Below are positions 32,796 through 42,414 of a DNA stretch of 64,000 nt, piece after piece. The first letter of the stretch is position 1. The number at the start of each line of letters is the position of its first letter. The position numbers were made by a program, and so were the translations under genes. Source of the DNA: Euzebya sp. (GTDB taxonomy: Bacteria; Actinomycetota; Nitriliruptoria; Euzebyales; Euzebyaceae); NCBI RefSeq assembly GCF_964222135.1, contig NZ_CAXQBR010000065.1, positions 1-64,000 on the forward strand, read 5' to 3'. Under the pieces are notes generated by a model. The model made no database searches. It saw only the letters and a program-made list of their open reading frames with translations, and was not told where the DNA came from.

Positions 32796-35468
32796 CTACC
32801 CGTCAGGCCGCTGCTGCGGTTCGGGCGGCTCGCCCGCCGCCGGGGTGGGTGGCGGGCCCTGGCCGGGGCCGGGGCCGTCGTCGTCGTCCGGCGGCTCCTC
32901 GGTCGGGTCGCCGTCGTCGGGCGGCGCGGTGGGCGCGCCGGGGGTCGGGCTCTCGGCCGGGTCGGGTGTGCCGTCGTCGTCGGGCTCGTCAGACGGGCTC
33001 GGCGACGCGGTCGGCGTCGGGTCGTCCGGGGTCCGCTCGCGCCCGACCTCGAGGGTCACGGTGCCCGTCTCCGGGTCGAAGCTCGCGGAGATCACCACGC
33101 CGTAGGAGTCCGGGTCGTCGACGGGCACCTCCACGACCGTGACGTCGAGCCCGTCGTTCTGGATGATCTGCTGGGCCTCCTCGGCGCTCAGCCCGATCAC
33201 GTCGGGCACCTCCGGCGGCTCGCCGGTGCCGTCGGACACGTCGAGGACGACCAACGTGCCCTTGGGCGCCTCCGACCCACCTGCCGGGCTCTGGGCGACC
33301 ACCGTCCCGGCCGGCCGGTAGTCGGGCACCGACACGCTCTCCGCCGAGTACTCCGCCTCGGCGAGCGTCGCGGTCGCCTGCTCCTCGGTCATGCCCACCA
33401 CCGAGGGGACGGTGTCCGAGGGCAGCCGGGGTGGCGGCGGGAAGTCCGCCACCTCGAGCTGGCGGTACTCGATCGCCGCGGTCATGAAGTTCCGCCAGAT
33501 CATGGTGGGCAGGCACCCGCCGGTCACCCGGCCGCAGCGGTTGTCCACCATCGTCGAGGGGGTCTCGTTCCCCACCCACACGGCGGTCGACATCTGCGGG
33601 ATGTACCCGACGAACCACGCGTCGCGCCAGTCCTGCGTGGTCCCGGTCTTGCCCGCGGCCGGGCGTCCGATCTGGCCGTTGCGGCTGGCCGTGCCGTTCT
33701 CGATCGGCCCGCGGAGCAGCGAGGTCGCGGCTGCCGCGTGGTCCGGCTGGATCGCCTGGTGGCAGTCGCCGCCGCCCTCGTAGATGACCTCGCCGTCGGC
33801 GTTCAGGATGCGGGTGATCGCGTACGGCTCGCAGAGGATGCCGCCGTTCGCCATCGTCCCGAACCCCGACGCCATGTCGAGCGGGTAGACCTCGGTCGCA
33901 CCGAGCACCGTCGAGCAGACCGGCGACTCCGCCGGTCCCGGCGGGTTGAAGAGGTCGGTGTTCACGATGCCCATCCGGGTGGCGGTGTCGGCCAGGCCCT
34001 CGGGGCCGGTGAACTCGTCGACCAGGTGGGCGAAGTACACGTTGGAGGACACCGCGGTCGCGCGGACCATGTTCATGGTCCCGCCCGAGCCGTCGGAGTA
34101 GTTGCCCGGCCGCCACCCGGAGTTGGCGCAGGCACCGCGGGGGGTGTAGGGCGAGGGGGTGTCGACGGTGTAGGCCGGGGTCACGCCGGCCTCCAGCGCG
34201 GCGACGATCTCGAAGGCCTTGAACGACGATCCCGGCTGGCGGCCGAAGGACGAGCCGACGCCGGGCACGGCCGGCAGCACCTCGGTCTGGCCGGGGCCGG
34301 AGCCGAACTCCTTCGGCCCGAACCCGATGGCGAGGATCTCCCCGGTGCGCGGATCGATCGAGGTCAGGGCGGACTGCGGCCCGTCGGGGTCGCTCAGGAC
34401 GTCGGTGATCGCGTCCTGTGCGATGTCCTGCATGTCGGGGTTGACCGTCGTCTCGATCGTCAACCCGCCGCGCAGGACGAAGTTCTCCCGCGCCTCTGCG
34501 TCGACGCCGAGCTCGGGGATGTCGCGCAGCAACGTGCGGATGTAGCTGACGAAGAACGGCTCGTCGGGCGACTCGATCGCGTTGATGCGCAACCCGAGCA
34601 GGTCGCGGACCTGGTCGTCGGACGCGGTGTCGGGCGCGTCCACCAGGATCTCCGCGGCCTCCGCGGCGGTGATGAAGTCAGCGTCGACCATCTGCTGGAC
34701 GACGATGTTGCGCCGGTCGAGGGCGTTGCGGGGGTTGTTGAGGGGGTCGTTCGCGTTGGGCGCCCGCAGCATCCCGGCGAGCATCGCCGCCTCGCCGACG
34801 GTCAGGTCGGTGATGTCCTTCGAGAAGTAGTACTCCGCCGCCGTCCCGAAGCCGTACACGCCGTTGGCCAGGTAGGCCTCGTTCATGTAGATCTCGAGGA
34901 TCTCGTCCTTGGTGGCGGTCCGCTCGAGCTCGATGGCGTAGACGGCCTCCTGCAGCTTCCGCTCGATCGTCGTCTCGGCGTTGCCCGTCAGGTTCTTGAT
35001 CAGCTGCTGGGTGATCGTCGACGCGCCCGACTCGATGTCGCCGGCGCGGATGTTCCCCGCGGCCGCGCGGGCGATGGCCTGCCAGTTCACCCCGCGGTGG
35101 TTGCGGAACTCCTGGTCCTCGGTGGCCAGCACGGCGTTCTGCACGTGCAGCGGGATGTCCTCGATCTCGACGTTGACCCGGTTGACCGCGCGGAGGATCG
35201 CGAGCTCGCCGCCCTGGGAGTCGAGCACGACGGACCGCTCGTCGGCCCGGTACCCCTCGATGATGTCGCCGAGGGGTGGGAAGTTGAGCACCTCGGAGTC
35301 CACCCGGTGGGTGAACTCGGCGACCGGGCCGACCGCGGGGACGATGCCCGCGCCGAACGCCGTGCCCGCCCCGATGATCAGCAGCGGGACGCCGATGACC
35401 GCCAGGAGGAGGCGGACGAGGACATGCAGCTCCTTGGGCTGCCGGGCGGGGAGGGACGGTGAGGCCAT
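32796..35468 (-). CDS. ponA2: Bifunctional class A penicillin-binding protein with PASTA domains
   Basis: 890 aa. TM helix near residues 10-32. GT51 transglycosylase: ATEDQEFRNHRGVN, GASTITQQLIKN, NGVYGFGTAAEYYF. Transpeptidase: active Ser in PGSSFKAFE (SxxK), SSNVYFAHL (SxN), AAGKTGTTQDW (KTG). Then two PASTA domains (VPSVVGMTEEQATATLAEAE and VPDVIGLSAEEAQQIIQNDG) and an acidic Pro-rich tail of ~90 residues. It builds and cross-links peptidoglycan. The symbol rests on synteny with the ArsA pair and the phosphoesterase gene. -10-like TATCCT at 35485-35480. Confidence 0.9.
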   Translation of the reverse strand: MASPSLPARQPKELHVLVRLLLAVIGVPLLIIGAGTAFGAGIVPAVGPVAEFTHRVDSEVLNFPPLGDIIEGYRADERSVVLDSQGGELAILRAVNRVNVEIEDIPLHVQNAVLATEDQEFRNHRGVNWQAIARAAAGNIRAGDIESGASTITQQLIKNLTGNAETTIERKLQEAVYAIELERTATKDEILEIYMNEAYLANGVYGFGTAAEYYFSKDITDLTVGEAAMLAGMLRAPNANDPLNNPRNALDRRNIVVQQMVDADFITAAEAAEILVDAPDTASDDQVRDLLGLRINAIESPDEPFFVSYIRTLLRDIPELGVDAEARENFVLRGGLTIETTVNPDMQDIAQDAITDVLSDPDGPQSALTSIDPRTGEILAIGFGPKEFGSGPGQTEVLPAVPGVGSSFGRQPGSSFKAFEIVAALEAGVTPAYTVDTPSPYTPRGACANSGWRPGNYSDGSGGTMNMVRATAVSSNVYFAHLVDEFTGPEGLADTATRMGIVNTDLFNPPGPAESPVCSTVLGATEVYPLDMASGFGTMANGGILCEPYAITRILNADGEVIYEGGGDCHQAIQPDHAAAATSLLRGPIENGTASRNGQIGRPAAGKTGTTQDWRDAWFVGYIPQMSTAVWVGNETPSTMVDNRCGRVTGGCLPTMIWRNFMTAAIEYRQLEVADFPPPPRLPSDTVPSVVGMTEEQATATLAEAEYSAESVSVPDYRPAGTVVAQSPAGGSEAPKGTLVVLDVSDGTGEPPEVPDVIGLSAEEAQQIIQNDGLDVTVVEVPVDDPDSYGVVISASFDPETGTVTLEVGRERTPDDPTPTASPSPSDEPDDDGTPDPAESPTPGAPTAPPDDGDPTEEPPDDDDGPGPGQGPPPTPAAGEPPEPQQRPDG

Positions 35469-35526
35469 GCTGCGGGTCGAGGATACGGCGCCCGCTGCGC
35501 CGCCTCACCTGTGCCCACCCGCCCGG

Positions 35527-36672
35527 TCAGGCGGCGACGAGGTGCGCGGCGATCGCCCGCAGGCCGTCGAGGTCGTGCACGTCCGAGGCCATCAGCGGCA
35601 CCTCGAGGCGGACCCCGACGTCCAGGCCGTGCAACCCGTTGCGGATCGCCCGCTGCTGGCGCGCCCGGACGTCGGCCTGCCGCCGCGCGAGCGCCAGGAG
35701 GCCCGCGACGGCCCGCTGCTGGTCGTCCCCCTCGGCCCACGCGCCCCGCTCGTCCTCGGTGGCCGCCACCAGCGCCTGGAGGTCATCGCTGATCGGCTCG
35801 GCGACCCGGTTCACGACCAGGCCGGCCATCGGCATGCCGTCCTTGGCCAGGCGCTGCACGAAGTACCGCGCCTCGCGCAGCGCCCCGGGGTCGGCGGTCG
35901 CGACCACCACGAACGCCGTGTCGCCGCTCGACAGCAGCCGGTAGACCGCCTGGGCGCGGTGCTTGAAGCCCTCGTACATGCCCTCGAAGGACTGGAAGAA
36001 CTCCCCGAGGTCGTCGAGGACCCCGGCCCCGGTGATGCGGCCGGCGGCCTTCATGAACAGGCTCGTGCCGAAGGCGGCCACCCGCCCGACGGCGCGGCCG
36101 GCGCTGACCCCCGTCGACAGGAACATCTTGAGGAAGCGGCCGTCGAGGAAGTCGGTCAGCCGCCGCGGGGCGTCGAGGAAGTCGAGCGCGTTCCGCGTCG
36201 GCGGGGTGTCGACGACGATGCAGTCGTAGTGGCCGGTCGAGTGCAGGTCGAAGAGCTTCTCCATCGCCATGTACTCCTGGGTGCCGGCCAGGGTGTCGCT
36301 CAGCTGCTGGTAGAAGCGGTTCGACTTGATCCGCTGGGCGCGGGCGGGGTCGTCGGCGTGGCGGTCGATCACCTCGTCGAAGGTCCGCTTCATGTCGAGC
36401 ATCATCGCGTCGAGCCCCTCGACGCCCGCCACCGGGCGAGGGGTGTTGTCGAGCTGCTCGAGGCCCATCGACTGGGCCAGCCGGCGGGCGGGGTCGATCG
36501 TGACGACGATCGTGCGCCGGCCCGCACGGGCGGCCGCCAGGGCGAGGGTCGCCGCGGTCGTGGTCTTGCCGACGCCGCCGGACCCCGTGCAGACGATGAT
36601 GTGGCGGGTGGCCACGACCTCGCGGAGGTCCCGGTCGTCGCGGTCCGGCTCGGCCACGGGTGCGTCAGCCAC
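35527..36672 (-). CDS. ArsA/GET3-like ATPase (second of pair)
   Basis: 381 aa. Walker A CTGSGGVGKTTTAATLAL (deviant, GKT type), switch motif VVDTPPTRNALDFL and the A-loop-like TIDPARRLAQS. Resembles mycobacterial Rv3680/Rv3679 anion-transporting-ATPase-type proteins. Overlaps the upstream paralogue by 8 bp. Probably forms a heterodimer with it (inference). Confidence 0.88.
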   Translation of the reverse strand: MADAPVAEPDRDDRDLREVVATRHIIVCTGSGGVGKTTTAATLALAAARAGRRTIVVTIDPARRLAQSMGLEQLDNTPRPVAGVEGLDAMMLDMKRTFDEVIDRHADDPARAQRIKSNRFYQQLSDTLAGTQEYMAMEKLFDLHSTGHYDCIVVDTPPTRNALDFLDAPRRLTDFLDGRFLKMFLSTGVSAGRAVGRVAAFGTSLFMKAAGRITGAGVLDDLGEFFQSFEGMYEGFKHRAQAVYRLLSSGDTAFVVVATADPGALREARYFVQRLAKDGMPMAGLVVNRVAEPISDDLQALVAATEDERGAWAEGDDQQRAVAGLLALARRQADVRARQQRAIRNGLHGLDVGVRLEVPLMASDVHDLDGLRAIAAHLVAA

Positions 36673-37639
36673 GGTCCAGGACCTCCTCGAGGACCCCCGC
36701 GAGCTCGGTGACGACGTCCTGGGCGGTGACCGCGTCCGCGACGAAGGGCAGCTCCACCGAGGGGAGGGCCGCCTGCTCGTCCAGGCGCGCGCGCATCCGC
36801 TCCTGCAGCTCGAGCCGTGACCGGTGCGCCGCGCCGAGGCCGAGCAGCTCCTCGACCACCGTCCCGGCGCGGTCGGCGCCGAGGACCGCGGCGAGGTCCT
36901 CGGCGGTCAGCGACTCCGACACCTTCTGCGCCTGCTGATCCCACGCCGGCCGGGCGACCCGGTTCACCATGATCGGCCCGAGGGGCACGCCGAGATCGCC
37001 TAGAGCGGTGATCGAGTCGACGGTCTCGGTGACGGGCATCTCCTCGAGCAGGGTCGTCAGGATGAGGGCCGTGCGGGCGTCGTCGGTCAGCATGTCGATC
37101 ACCGTCTGCGCCTGCTGGCGCACGGGCCCGACGTTCACCAGCTCGGTGGTGGCGTCCGGCGCGGCCAGGAAGTTCACGATGCGCCCGGTCGGCGGCGCGT
37201 CCACCACGACCAGGTCGTAGGCGAAGCGGCCGTCCGGCTCGCGGCGGCGCTCCATCTCCTTGACCTTGCCGATCAGGAGCACGTCCTTGATGCCGGGGGC
37301 GGCCTGGGTGGCGAACTCGACCGCCGGGGTCCGCGCGACGATGCGGGTCAGGCGCTGCGCGCCGTAGAACTGCGACAGGTACTCCGTCAGAGAGGCCTCG
37401 GGGTCGATCGACAACCCGAACAGCCCGGGTCGGAACTCGCGCTCGGTGAAGTCCCACGGCGCGGTCTCGAACAGCGAGGAGAACGTCTGGCGCCCCTCGA
37501 CCTCCACCAGGATGGTGCGGCGCCCGGCGCGGGCGGCCGCCACCGCGAGCGCGCCCGCGACCGTCGACTTGCCGACGCCGCCCTTCCCGGTCACCAGCAG
37601 CAGCCGTCGGTCGAGCAGGTCGAGGGCGTCCACGACCAC
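36665..37639 (-). CDS. ArsA/GET3-like ATPase (first of pair)
   Basis: 324 aa from GTG 37639 (GTG 37633 also possible). Walker A LLVTGKGGVGKSTVAGAL, VVDAPPTGRIVNFL and VEVEGRQTFSSLF. Paralogous to the downstream ATPase and translationally coupled to it. Divergent from nfeD. Confidence 0.87.
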   Translation of the reverse strand: MVVDALDLLDRRLLLVTGKGGVGKSTVAGALAVAAARAGRRTILVEVEGRQTFSSLFETAPWDFTEREFRPGLFGLSIDPEASLTEYLSQFYGAQRLTRIVARTPAVEFATQAAPGIKDVLLIGKVKEMERRREPDGRFAYDLVVVDAPPTGRIVNFLAAPDATTELVNVGPVRQQAQTVIDMLTDDARTALILTTLLEEMPVTETVDSITALGDLGVPLGPIMVNRVARPAWDQQAQKVSESLTAEDLAAVLGADRAGTVVEELLGLGAAHRSRLELQERMRARLDEQAALPSVELPFVADAVTAQDVVTELAGVLEEVLDRG

Positions 37640-37727
37640 AGTGGTACCCCATCGCCGCGACCGCGCAAGCACCGCCGCCCCACCTGCGCATTCGGCCATC
37701 CGGACGACCCGACCTACAATCCCCCGG

Positions 37728-39158
37728 ATGCCGCTCCCCCGTCTCGTGGGTGGGGTCCTGCTCGTCCTGGGGCTGCTCGCCGGGATCGCAGCGCCCACCC
37801 TCCTCCAGCCCGAGCCTGCCCTGGCCGCTGAGCAGACGCCCCAGGACACCGTCGACGTCGTCGAGGTCGTGGGGGTGCTCGACGCGCCCCTCACGGACTT
37901 CACCATCGGGGCGCTCGAGACCGCGGCGGAGGAGGGATCCGAGGCCGTCGTGATCCGCCTCGACACCCCCGGCGCGCTCGGCGGCGACATCGACGCCCTC
38001 GTCGACGCGATCGACCGCTCGCCGGTCCCCGTGGTGGTCTACGTCGGCCCGCCCGGTGCGCAGGCCCTCGGCGCCGGCGTGCGGGTCGCCGCGGCAGCGC
38101 ACGTCCTGGCGCTGGCGCCCGCCACCACCTTCGGCGTCGCGGTCCCCCAGGACCTCGGCGATCCCGACGCGCTGGACGTCGCGGCCACCGCGGCCCTGCT
38201 GCGCGACCTCGCCGAGGACCGCGGCCGCGACCCCGCGTTCGCCGACGCGGCCGCCGCGGGTGACGCGGTCGTGGCCGTCCCCGACGGCGAGGCCGGCACC
38301 GCCGTCGCCGAGGACGCCGACCTCGGGTCGGAGGTCGATCCCGACCGCGTCCGGACCCTCGACGAACCCGCCCTGGTCGACGCCGGGATCGCCGACGTGG
38401 TCGAGCCCACCCTCCAGGGGGTCCTCAGCCGGCTCAGCGACCTCGAGGTCGAGACCGCCGCCGGCCCGACCCCCCTGGACGTCGACCCGGTCACCGCCAA
38501 CGTCCGCTTCGTCAACGCGAACCTGCTGGTGCGCATCCTGCACACGGCGGCCAGCCCCACCCTCGCCTACCTCCTCCTGCTCGTCGGCCTGCTGACCCTC
38601 GCCTTCGAGATCTTCCAGCCCGGGTTCGGCGTGGCGGGGTTCTCCGCGATCGGCCTGCTCGGCCTGGGCGTGTACTCGCTGGTCCCGCTCCCGTTCGCCC
38701 CGCTGTGGGTGGTGGTGGCGATCGTCGGGTTGCTGCTGTTGGCCTACGACCTCGCCGTCGCGGGGCTGAGCTGGCCCACGGCCGTCGGCACCCTGCTGCT
38801 GGGGGCCGGCTCGTGGTGGATGTGGGCGGTGCCGGAGCTCGCGCCACCGCTCTGGCTGGTGATCGTCGGCACGCTCTCGGCGACGTTCTTCTTCGTCATC
38901 GTCATGACCACCGTCCTGCGTGCCCAGGGCAACACCGCCCAGCTCGGCGCCGAGCACGTCGAGGGGAAGGTCGGCGTGGTCCGGTCCGTGCTCAACCCCG
39001 AGGGGCACATCTTCGTGGGCGGGGCCCTGTGGCGGGCCCGCGCGCCGGAGGAGGCCGGTCGGGTCAAGACCGGCACCCGGGTCCGCGTCCTCGGCCTCAA
39101 CGACAAACTGACCCTGGACGTCTCGCCCGTGGACGATGAGGCTGACGTCTCGCACTGA
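37728..39158 (+). CDS. NfeD-family membrane protein with degenerate ClpP-like domain
   Basis: 476 aa. Signal/TM at 5-32. ClpP-like domain ~40-260 (VVIRLDTPGALGGDIDALVD, PVPVVVYVGPPGAQALGAG). Four TM helices ~275-400. C-terminal OB-like NfeD domain (GKVGVVRSVLNPEGHIFVGG). Active homologues have Ser in the GAxAASAG loop, but this one reads GAQALGAG, so the protease site is probably dead. TACAAT (37715-37720) ends 7 nt before the ATG, suggesting leaderless mRNA. A slipin gene two places downstream completes the usual NfeD-slipin pair. Confidence 0.85.
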   Translation: MPLPRLVGGVLLVLGLLAGIAAPTLLQPEPALAAEQTPQDTVDVVEVVGVLDAPLTDFTIGALETAAEEGSEAVVIRLDTPGALGGDIDALVDAIDRSPVPVVVYVGPPGAQALGAGVRVAAAAHVLALAPATTFGVAVPQDLGDPDALDVAATAALLRDLAEDRGRDPAFADAAAAGDAVVAVPDGEAGTAVAEDADLGSEVDPDRVRTLDEPALVDAGIADVVEPTLQGVLSRLSDLEVETAAGPTPLDVDPVTANVRFVNANLLVRILHTAASPTLAYLLLLVGLLTLAFEIFQPGFGVAGFSAIGLLGLGVYSLVPLPFAPLWVVVAIVGLLLLAYDLAVAGLSWPTAVGTLLLGAGSWWMWAVPELAPPLWLVIVGTLSATFFFVIVMTTVLRAQGNTAQLGAEHVEGKVGVVRSVLNPEGHIFVGGALWRARAPEEAGRVKTGTRVRVLGLNDKLTLDVSPVDDEADVSH

Positions 39159-41110
39159 TGTCCATCGATCACGTGACGGAGCCCGGCCCCCGCCCCGACA
39201 CCGTCGACCTGCTCCGTGACCTGCGGACGTCGGCGACGGCGGGTGGCCTGGCGCTCTTCGACCGCTTCGCCGACCGGGTCCACGACCTGGTCTTCTTCCT
39301 GACCCGGGACCCGGCGCCGGCGGCCGCCATCACGCGCGACGTGATCGTGATGACCGCGACCCAGCGGCGGAGCTTCGACGACGCCGAGGACGTCCGGGCG
39401 TGGATGTACGCCCAGGCCCGGACCGAGGCGTTCGCCCTGCTGCACAGCCGCGGCCGTCGACCCGCGGAGGACCGCGTCGTCGAGGTCGACGACCTGCCCG
39501 ACGCGCACACCCCGGCCGACCTGGCCGGGCTGGTCTGGACCGCCACGGCGGCGTTCACCGAGCGGGACCAAGCGCTGGTGACCCTCCACCTGCGCCACGG
39601 GCTCGAGGGGGCCGAGCTCGCCGACGCGCTGGGCGTCTCGAGCGGCGCGGTCGAGGTCCTGCTGCCCGGCACGCTCGAGCGGGTCAGCACCCAGATCCGC
39701 GCGCTCCTCGTGCTGGTCACCGACTGCGGGGCGGACCACCCCGAGCTCGACGCGCTCCGGGCGCGCTGGGACGGCACCTTCTCGCCGCTCGTGCGGCGAC
39801 GCGCCACCGAGCTCGAGACGACCTGCGCCGAGCTGTGGGACGACGACCGCACCGCGCCCCTCCAGCTGCTGCAGTCGATCCCCCTGGTCCCCGCGCCGGC
39901 CGGCTTGCGGGCGGCCGTGGCGGACCGGCTCGCGCTGGCCGAGGCGCTCGGGGACGTCCCCGCGGCCGCCACCGGATTGGACGAGACGGTCCCGCCGACC
40001 ACCCACGCGACCGTCCCACCACCCACCGTGCCCGCGTCCGCACCCGGACCTGACCAGCCCGAGGGCGGGGCTGCGACGCCTGCCGCGCCGCCGCCAGCGA
40101 CGCCAGGGCCGACCTCGACCCCCACCGCCGGCCTCGCGGCGGCGGAGGGTGCCGAGACGACGGTGGTGGAGGACGAGCGGCCCGGCTGGCGACGTCCCGC
40201 CTCCCGCGCCGGTCGCGTGAGCGGCTCGCGGCCCGGGATCCCCCGGCACCTCGCCATCGCCCTCGGCGTCGCCTTCGGGTTGGTCGTCGCCGCGTCGATC
40301 TTCCGCCTCGTCCTGGCCGCCGACCCGCCGACCGAGGCGGTCGTCACCGGTCCGCAGACCGCTGCGATGGCGTCGGACCTGGACGCGCCCGCGATCCCCG
40401 CGGCCACGGCGGGTGCGGACGACGGACCTGAGGGGTCGACGTCCTCCGCGGCCGCACCCGCGACGACGACCAGCGCCGTGCCCTCCAGCCCGCCCCCGCC
40501 GGGCAGCCTGACCGGTCCCGCCGGCCCCGTCGAGGTCCCCGCGGGCGCCGTCGCGGCACTCCGCGTGGCCAACTCGGGCGGCACGGCTGTGGAGTACCAG
40601 GTCATCACGTCGCCCGGGTGGCTCATGATCGAGCCCGTGCAGGGCAGCCTGGATCCCGGCGCTGCCGCGGAGCTCGAGATCGCCCAGGCCGACGGACTCG
40701 CGGAGGGGGACTACACCGGGCGCGTCGTCATCCAGTGGGACGGGTCACCGGGGGGCCGGATGGTGGTGGACGTGACCACCGCGGTCAACGAACCCCCCGT
40801 GCTCGAGAACGTCCAGATCGCCACCACCGCGCTGCAGGTCCAGGGGTGTCCGGTCACCCAGACCGAGATCGCCGTCGAGGTGGCGGACCCCAGTCCGCTC
40901 GACGAGGTCGTCGTGGTCGCCACGGGACCGGCGCCCGACGCCCAGGCCCAGACCGCCCTGGCCGCGGACCCGGACCAGCCGGGGCGCTACGTCGGCGTGC
41001 TGGGGCCCTTCACCGCGCCGGGGGAGGTCGGCCTCACGATCTCGGCCGTCGACCGGCGGGGGAACGAATCGGAGGCCGCCGCACCCGGGCTCGTCGTCCA
41101 GGGGTGCTGA
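39158..41110 (+). CDS. Membrane-anchored ECF-sigma-like protein with extracytoplasmic C-terminus
   Basis: 650 aa. N-terminal sigma region 2-like (~15-105: FADRVHDLVFFLTRDPAPAA, DAEDVRAWMYAQARTEAFAL) and region 4-like (~125-185: DQALVTLHLRHGLEGAELAD, ALGVSSGAVEVLLPG). Then a Cys-containing helical segment, a Pro/Ala linker (~270-360), one TM helix (~365-390, LAIALGVAFGLVVAASIFRL) and an outside part with a BACON/Ig-like domain (~450-545) and a second Ig-like domain ending in Cys. It overlaps the nfeD stop (TGATG). A sigma-like domain tethered to the membrane implies release by proteolysis or a structural role (inference). Confidence 0.7.
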   Translation: MSIDHVTEPGPRPDTVDLLRDLRTSATAGGLALFDRFADRVHDLVFFLTRDPAPAAAITRDVIVMTATQRRSFDDAEDVRAWMYAQARTEAFALLHSRGRRPAEDRVVEVDDLPDAHTPADLAGLVWTATAAFTERDQALVTLHLRHGLEGAELADALGVSSGAVEVLLPGTLERVSTQIRALLVLVTDCGADHPELDALRARWDGTFSPLVRRRATELETTCAELWDDDRTAPLQLLQSIPLVPAPAGLRAAVADRLALAEALGDVPAAATGLDETVPPTTHATVPPPTVPASAPGPDQPEGGAATPAAPPPATPGPTSTPTAGLAAAEGAETTVVEDERPGWRRPASRAGRVSGSRPGIPRHLAIALGVAFGLVVAASIFRLVLAADPPTEAVVTGPQTAAMASDLDAPAIPAATAGADDGPEGSTSSAAAPATTTSAVPSSPPPPGSLTGPAGPVEVPAGAVAALRVANSGGTAVEYQVITSPGWLMIEPVQGSLDPGAAAELEIAQADGLAEGDYTGRVVIQWDGSPGGRMVVDVTTAVNEPPVLENVQIATTALQVQGCPVTQTEIAVEVADPSPLDEVVVVATGPAPDAQAQTALAADPDQPGRYVGVLGPFTAPGEVGLTISAVDRRGNESEAAAPGLVVQGC

Positions 41111-41146
41111 GTCGTCCGGGGGTGCTGGGTCGTCCAGGGGCGCTGG
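41093..41146 (+). repeat. 18-bp x 3 tandem repeat over the stop codon
   Basis: Three near-identical units (GTCGTCCAGGGGTGCTGA and variants) span the 3' end of the sigma-like gene and the gap to the slipin gene. The first contains the stop codon. Probably slippage-derived. Confidence 0.8.
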
Positions 41147-41198
41147 GGCTGATCTAGGCTGATCGGGCACCCGCCGTGCACCGACCTCGGAGGCCGAA

Positions 41199-41969
41199 GT
41201 GGAAGCGCTCGCCGCGTTCTTGATCGTCATCGCCGCCGTCGGCACGATCCTGCTGTTCCAGTCGGTCAAGGTCGTGCAGGAGTACGAGCGGGGCGTCATC
41301 TTCCGCCTCGGCCGCGTGGTGTCCGGCGCCAAGGGCCCCGGCCTGTTCTTCATCATCCCGATCATCGACAAGATGGTGAAGGTCAACCTGCAGACGGTGA
41401 CGGTGAACGTCCCCTCCCAGGAGATCATCACGCGGGACAACGTCACCGTCAGGGTCGACGCGGTCGCCTACTTCAACGTCGTCGAGCCGGTCCGCGCGGT
41501 CATCAACATCCAGAACTACCTGTTCGCCACCAGCCAGGTCAGCCAGACCACCCTGCGGTCGGTGTGCGGCACCGCCGAGCTCGACGAGCTCCTCAGCGAG
41601 CGGGACCGCCTGAACGCCGAGATCCAGCGCATCGTCGACGAGCTGACCGAGCCGTGGGGCGTCAAGGTCACCCTGGTCGAGATCAAGGACGTGACCCTCC
41701 CCCCGGAGATGCAGCGGGCGATCGCCCGCCAGGCCGAGGCGGAGCGCGACCGGCGCGCGAAGATCATCTCCGCGGAGGGGGAGTTCCAGGCCTCCCAGAA
41801 GCTGTCGGACGCCGCGGCGGTCATCTCCCAGAACCCCGTGGCCTACCAGCTCCGCGTCCTCCAGACCGTGACGGAGGTGGCGGCGGAGAAGAACTCCACC
41901 CTGGTGCTGCCGTTCCCGATCGAGCTGCTCGGGCCGTTCAAGGCGGCGTTCGGCGACCTCGAGCGCTGA
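41199..41969 (+). CDS. SPFH/stomatin-family protein (slipin)
   Basis: 256 aa. N-terminal TM (EALAAFLIVIAAVGTILLF), SPFH domain (QEYERGVIFRLGRVVSGAKG, NVPSQEIITRDNVTVRVDAV, GVKVTLVEIKDVTLP), then a helical oligomerisation part (RAIARQAEAERDRRAKIISA). GTG with GGAGG upstream. Slipins form membrane microdomains with NfeD proteins, and here the sigma-like gene lies between the two. Confidence 0.92.
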   Translation: MEALAAFLIVIAAVGTILLFQSVKVVQEYERGVIFRLGRVVSGAKGPGLFFIIPIIDKMVKVNLQTVTVNVPSQEIITRDNVTVRVDAVAYFNVVEPVRAVINIQNYLFATSQVSQTTLRSVCGTAELDELLSERDRLNAEIQRIVDELTEPWGVKVTLVEIKDVTLPPEMQRAIARQAEAERDRRAKIISAEGEFQASQKLSDAAAVISQNPVAYQLRVLQTVTEVAAEKNSTLVLPFPIELLGPFKAAFGDLER

Positions 41970-42094
41970 GCCGACGCGGGGTCCGCCATGGCTGCCGCGT
42001 GCCAATTGGCCCTTCCGTTGTGCGCACATCGCACGTAGCCTCCGCCCGGTAGCACAACCGCACGACCCCGATCTGCACGGAGATCGCCAAGAAC

Positions 42095-42382
42095 ATGGCC
42101 ACACTGCCGTTGCTCGCAGGAGCTCCTCCGACGTCGTGGCAGGCACACGGGCTCTGCCGCGCCGTCGACTCCTCGATCTTCTTCCCCCCCGCGCACTTCG
42201 AGCACAAGCCGGAACGAGAGGCCCGCGAACGTCGGGCGAAGGCCGTCTGCAACGAGTGCCCGGTCCGCGCCGAGTGCCTCGACTGGGCGCTCAGCACCCG
42301 CGAACCCCACGGCGTCTGGGGCGGTCACGCCGAGGGTGAGCGCAAGCAGATGCTCCTCGGCAAGGCGCGCATCCCGGCCTGA
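42095..42382 (+). CDS. WhiB-family Fe-S regulator (WhiB4/WblA-like by synteny)
   Basis: 95 aa. Four cluster-binding cysteines: Cys21 in HGLCRAVD, then AVCNECPVRAECLDW (Cx2Cx5C). The GVWGG turn and basic C-terminus (GERKQMLLGKARI) complete the family pattern. Redox-sensing transcription factor. Neighbouring ponA2, ArsA pair, DUF4177 and RidA genes match the WhiB4/WblA locus of other actinobacteria. Confidence 0.93.
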   Translation: MATLPLLAGAPPTSWQAHGLCRAVDSSIFFPPAHFEHKPEREARERRAKAVCNECPVRAECLDWALSTREPHGVWGGHAEGERKQMLLGKARIPA

Positions 42383-42414
42383 CCATCGCGGCGCCAGCCG
42401 CTAGTGTCCCCCAC

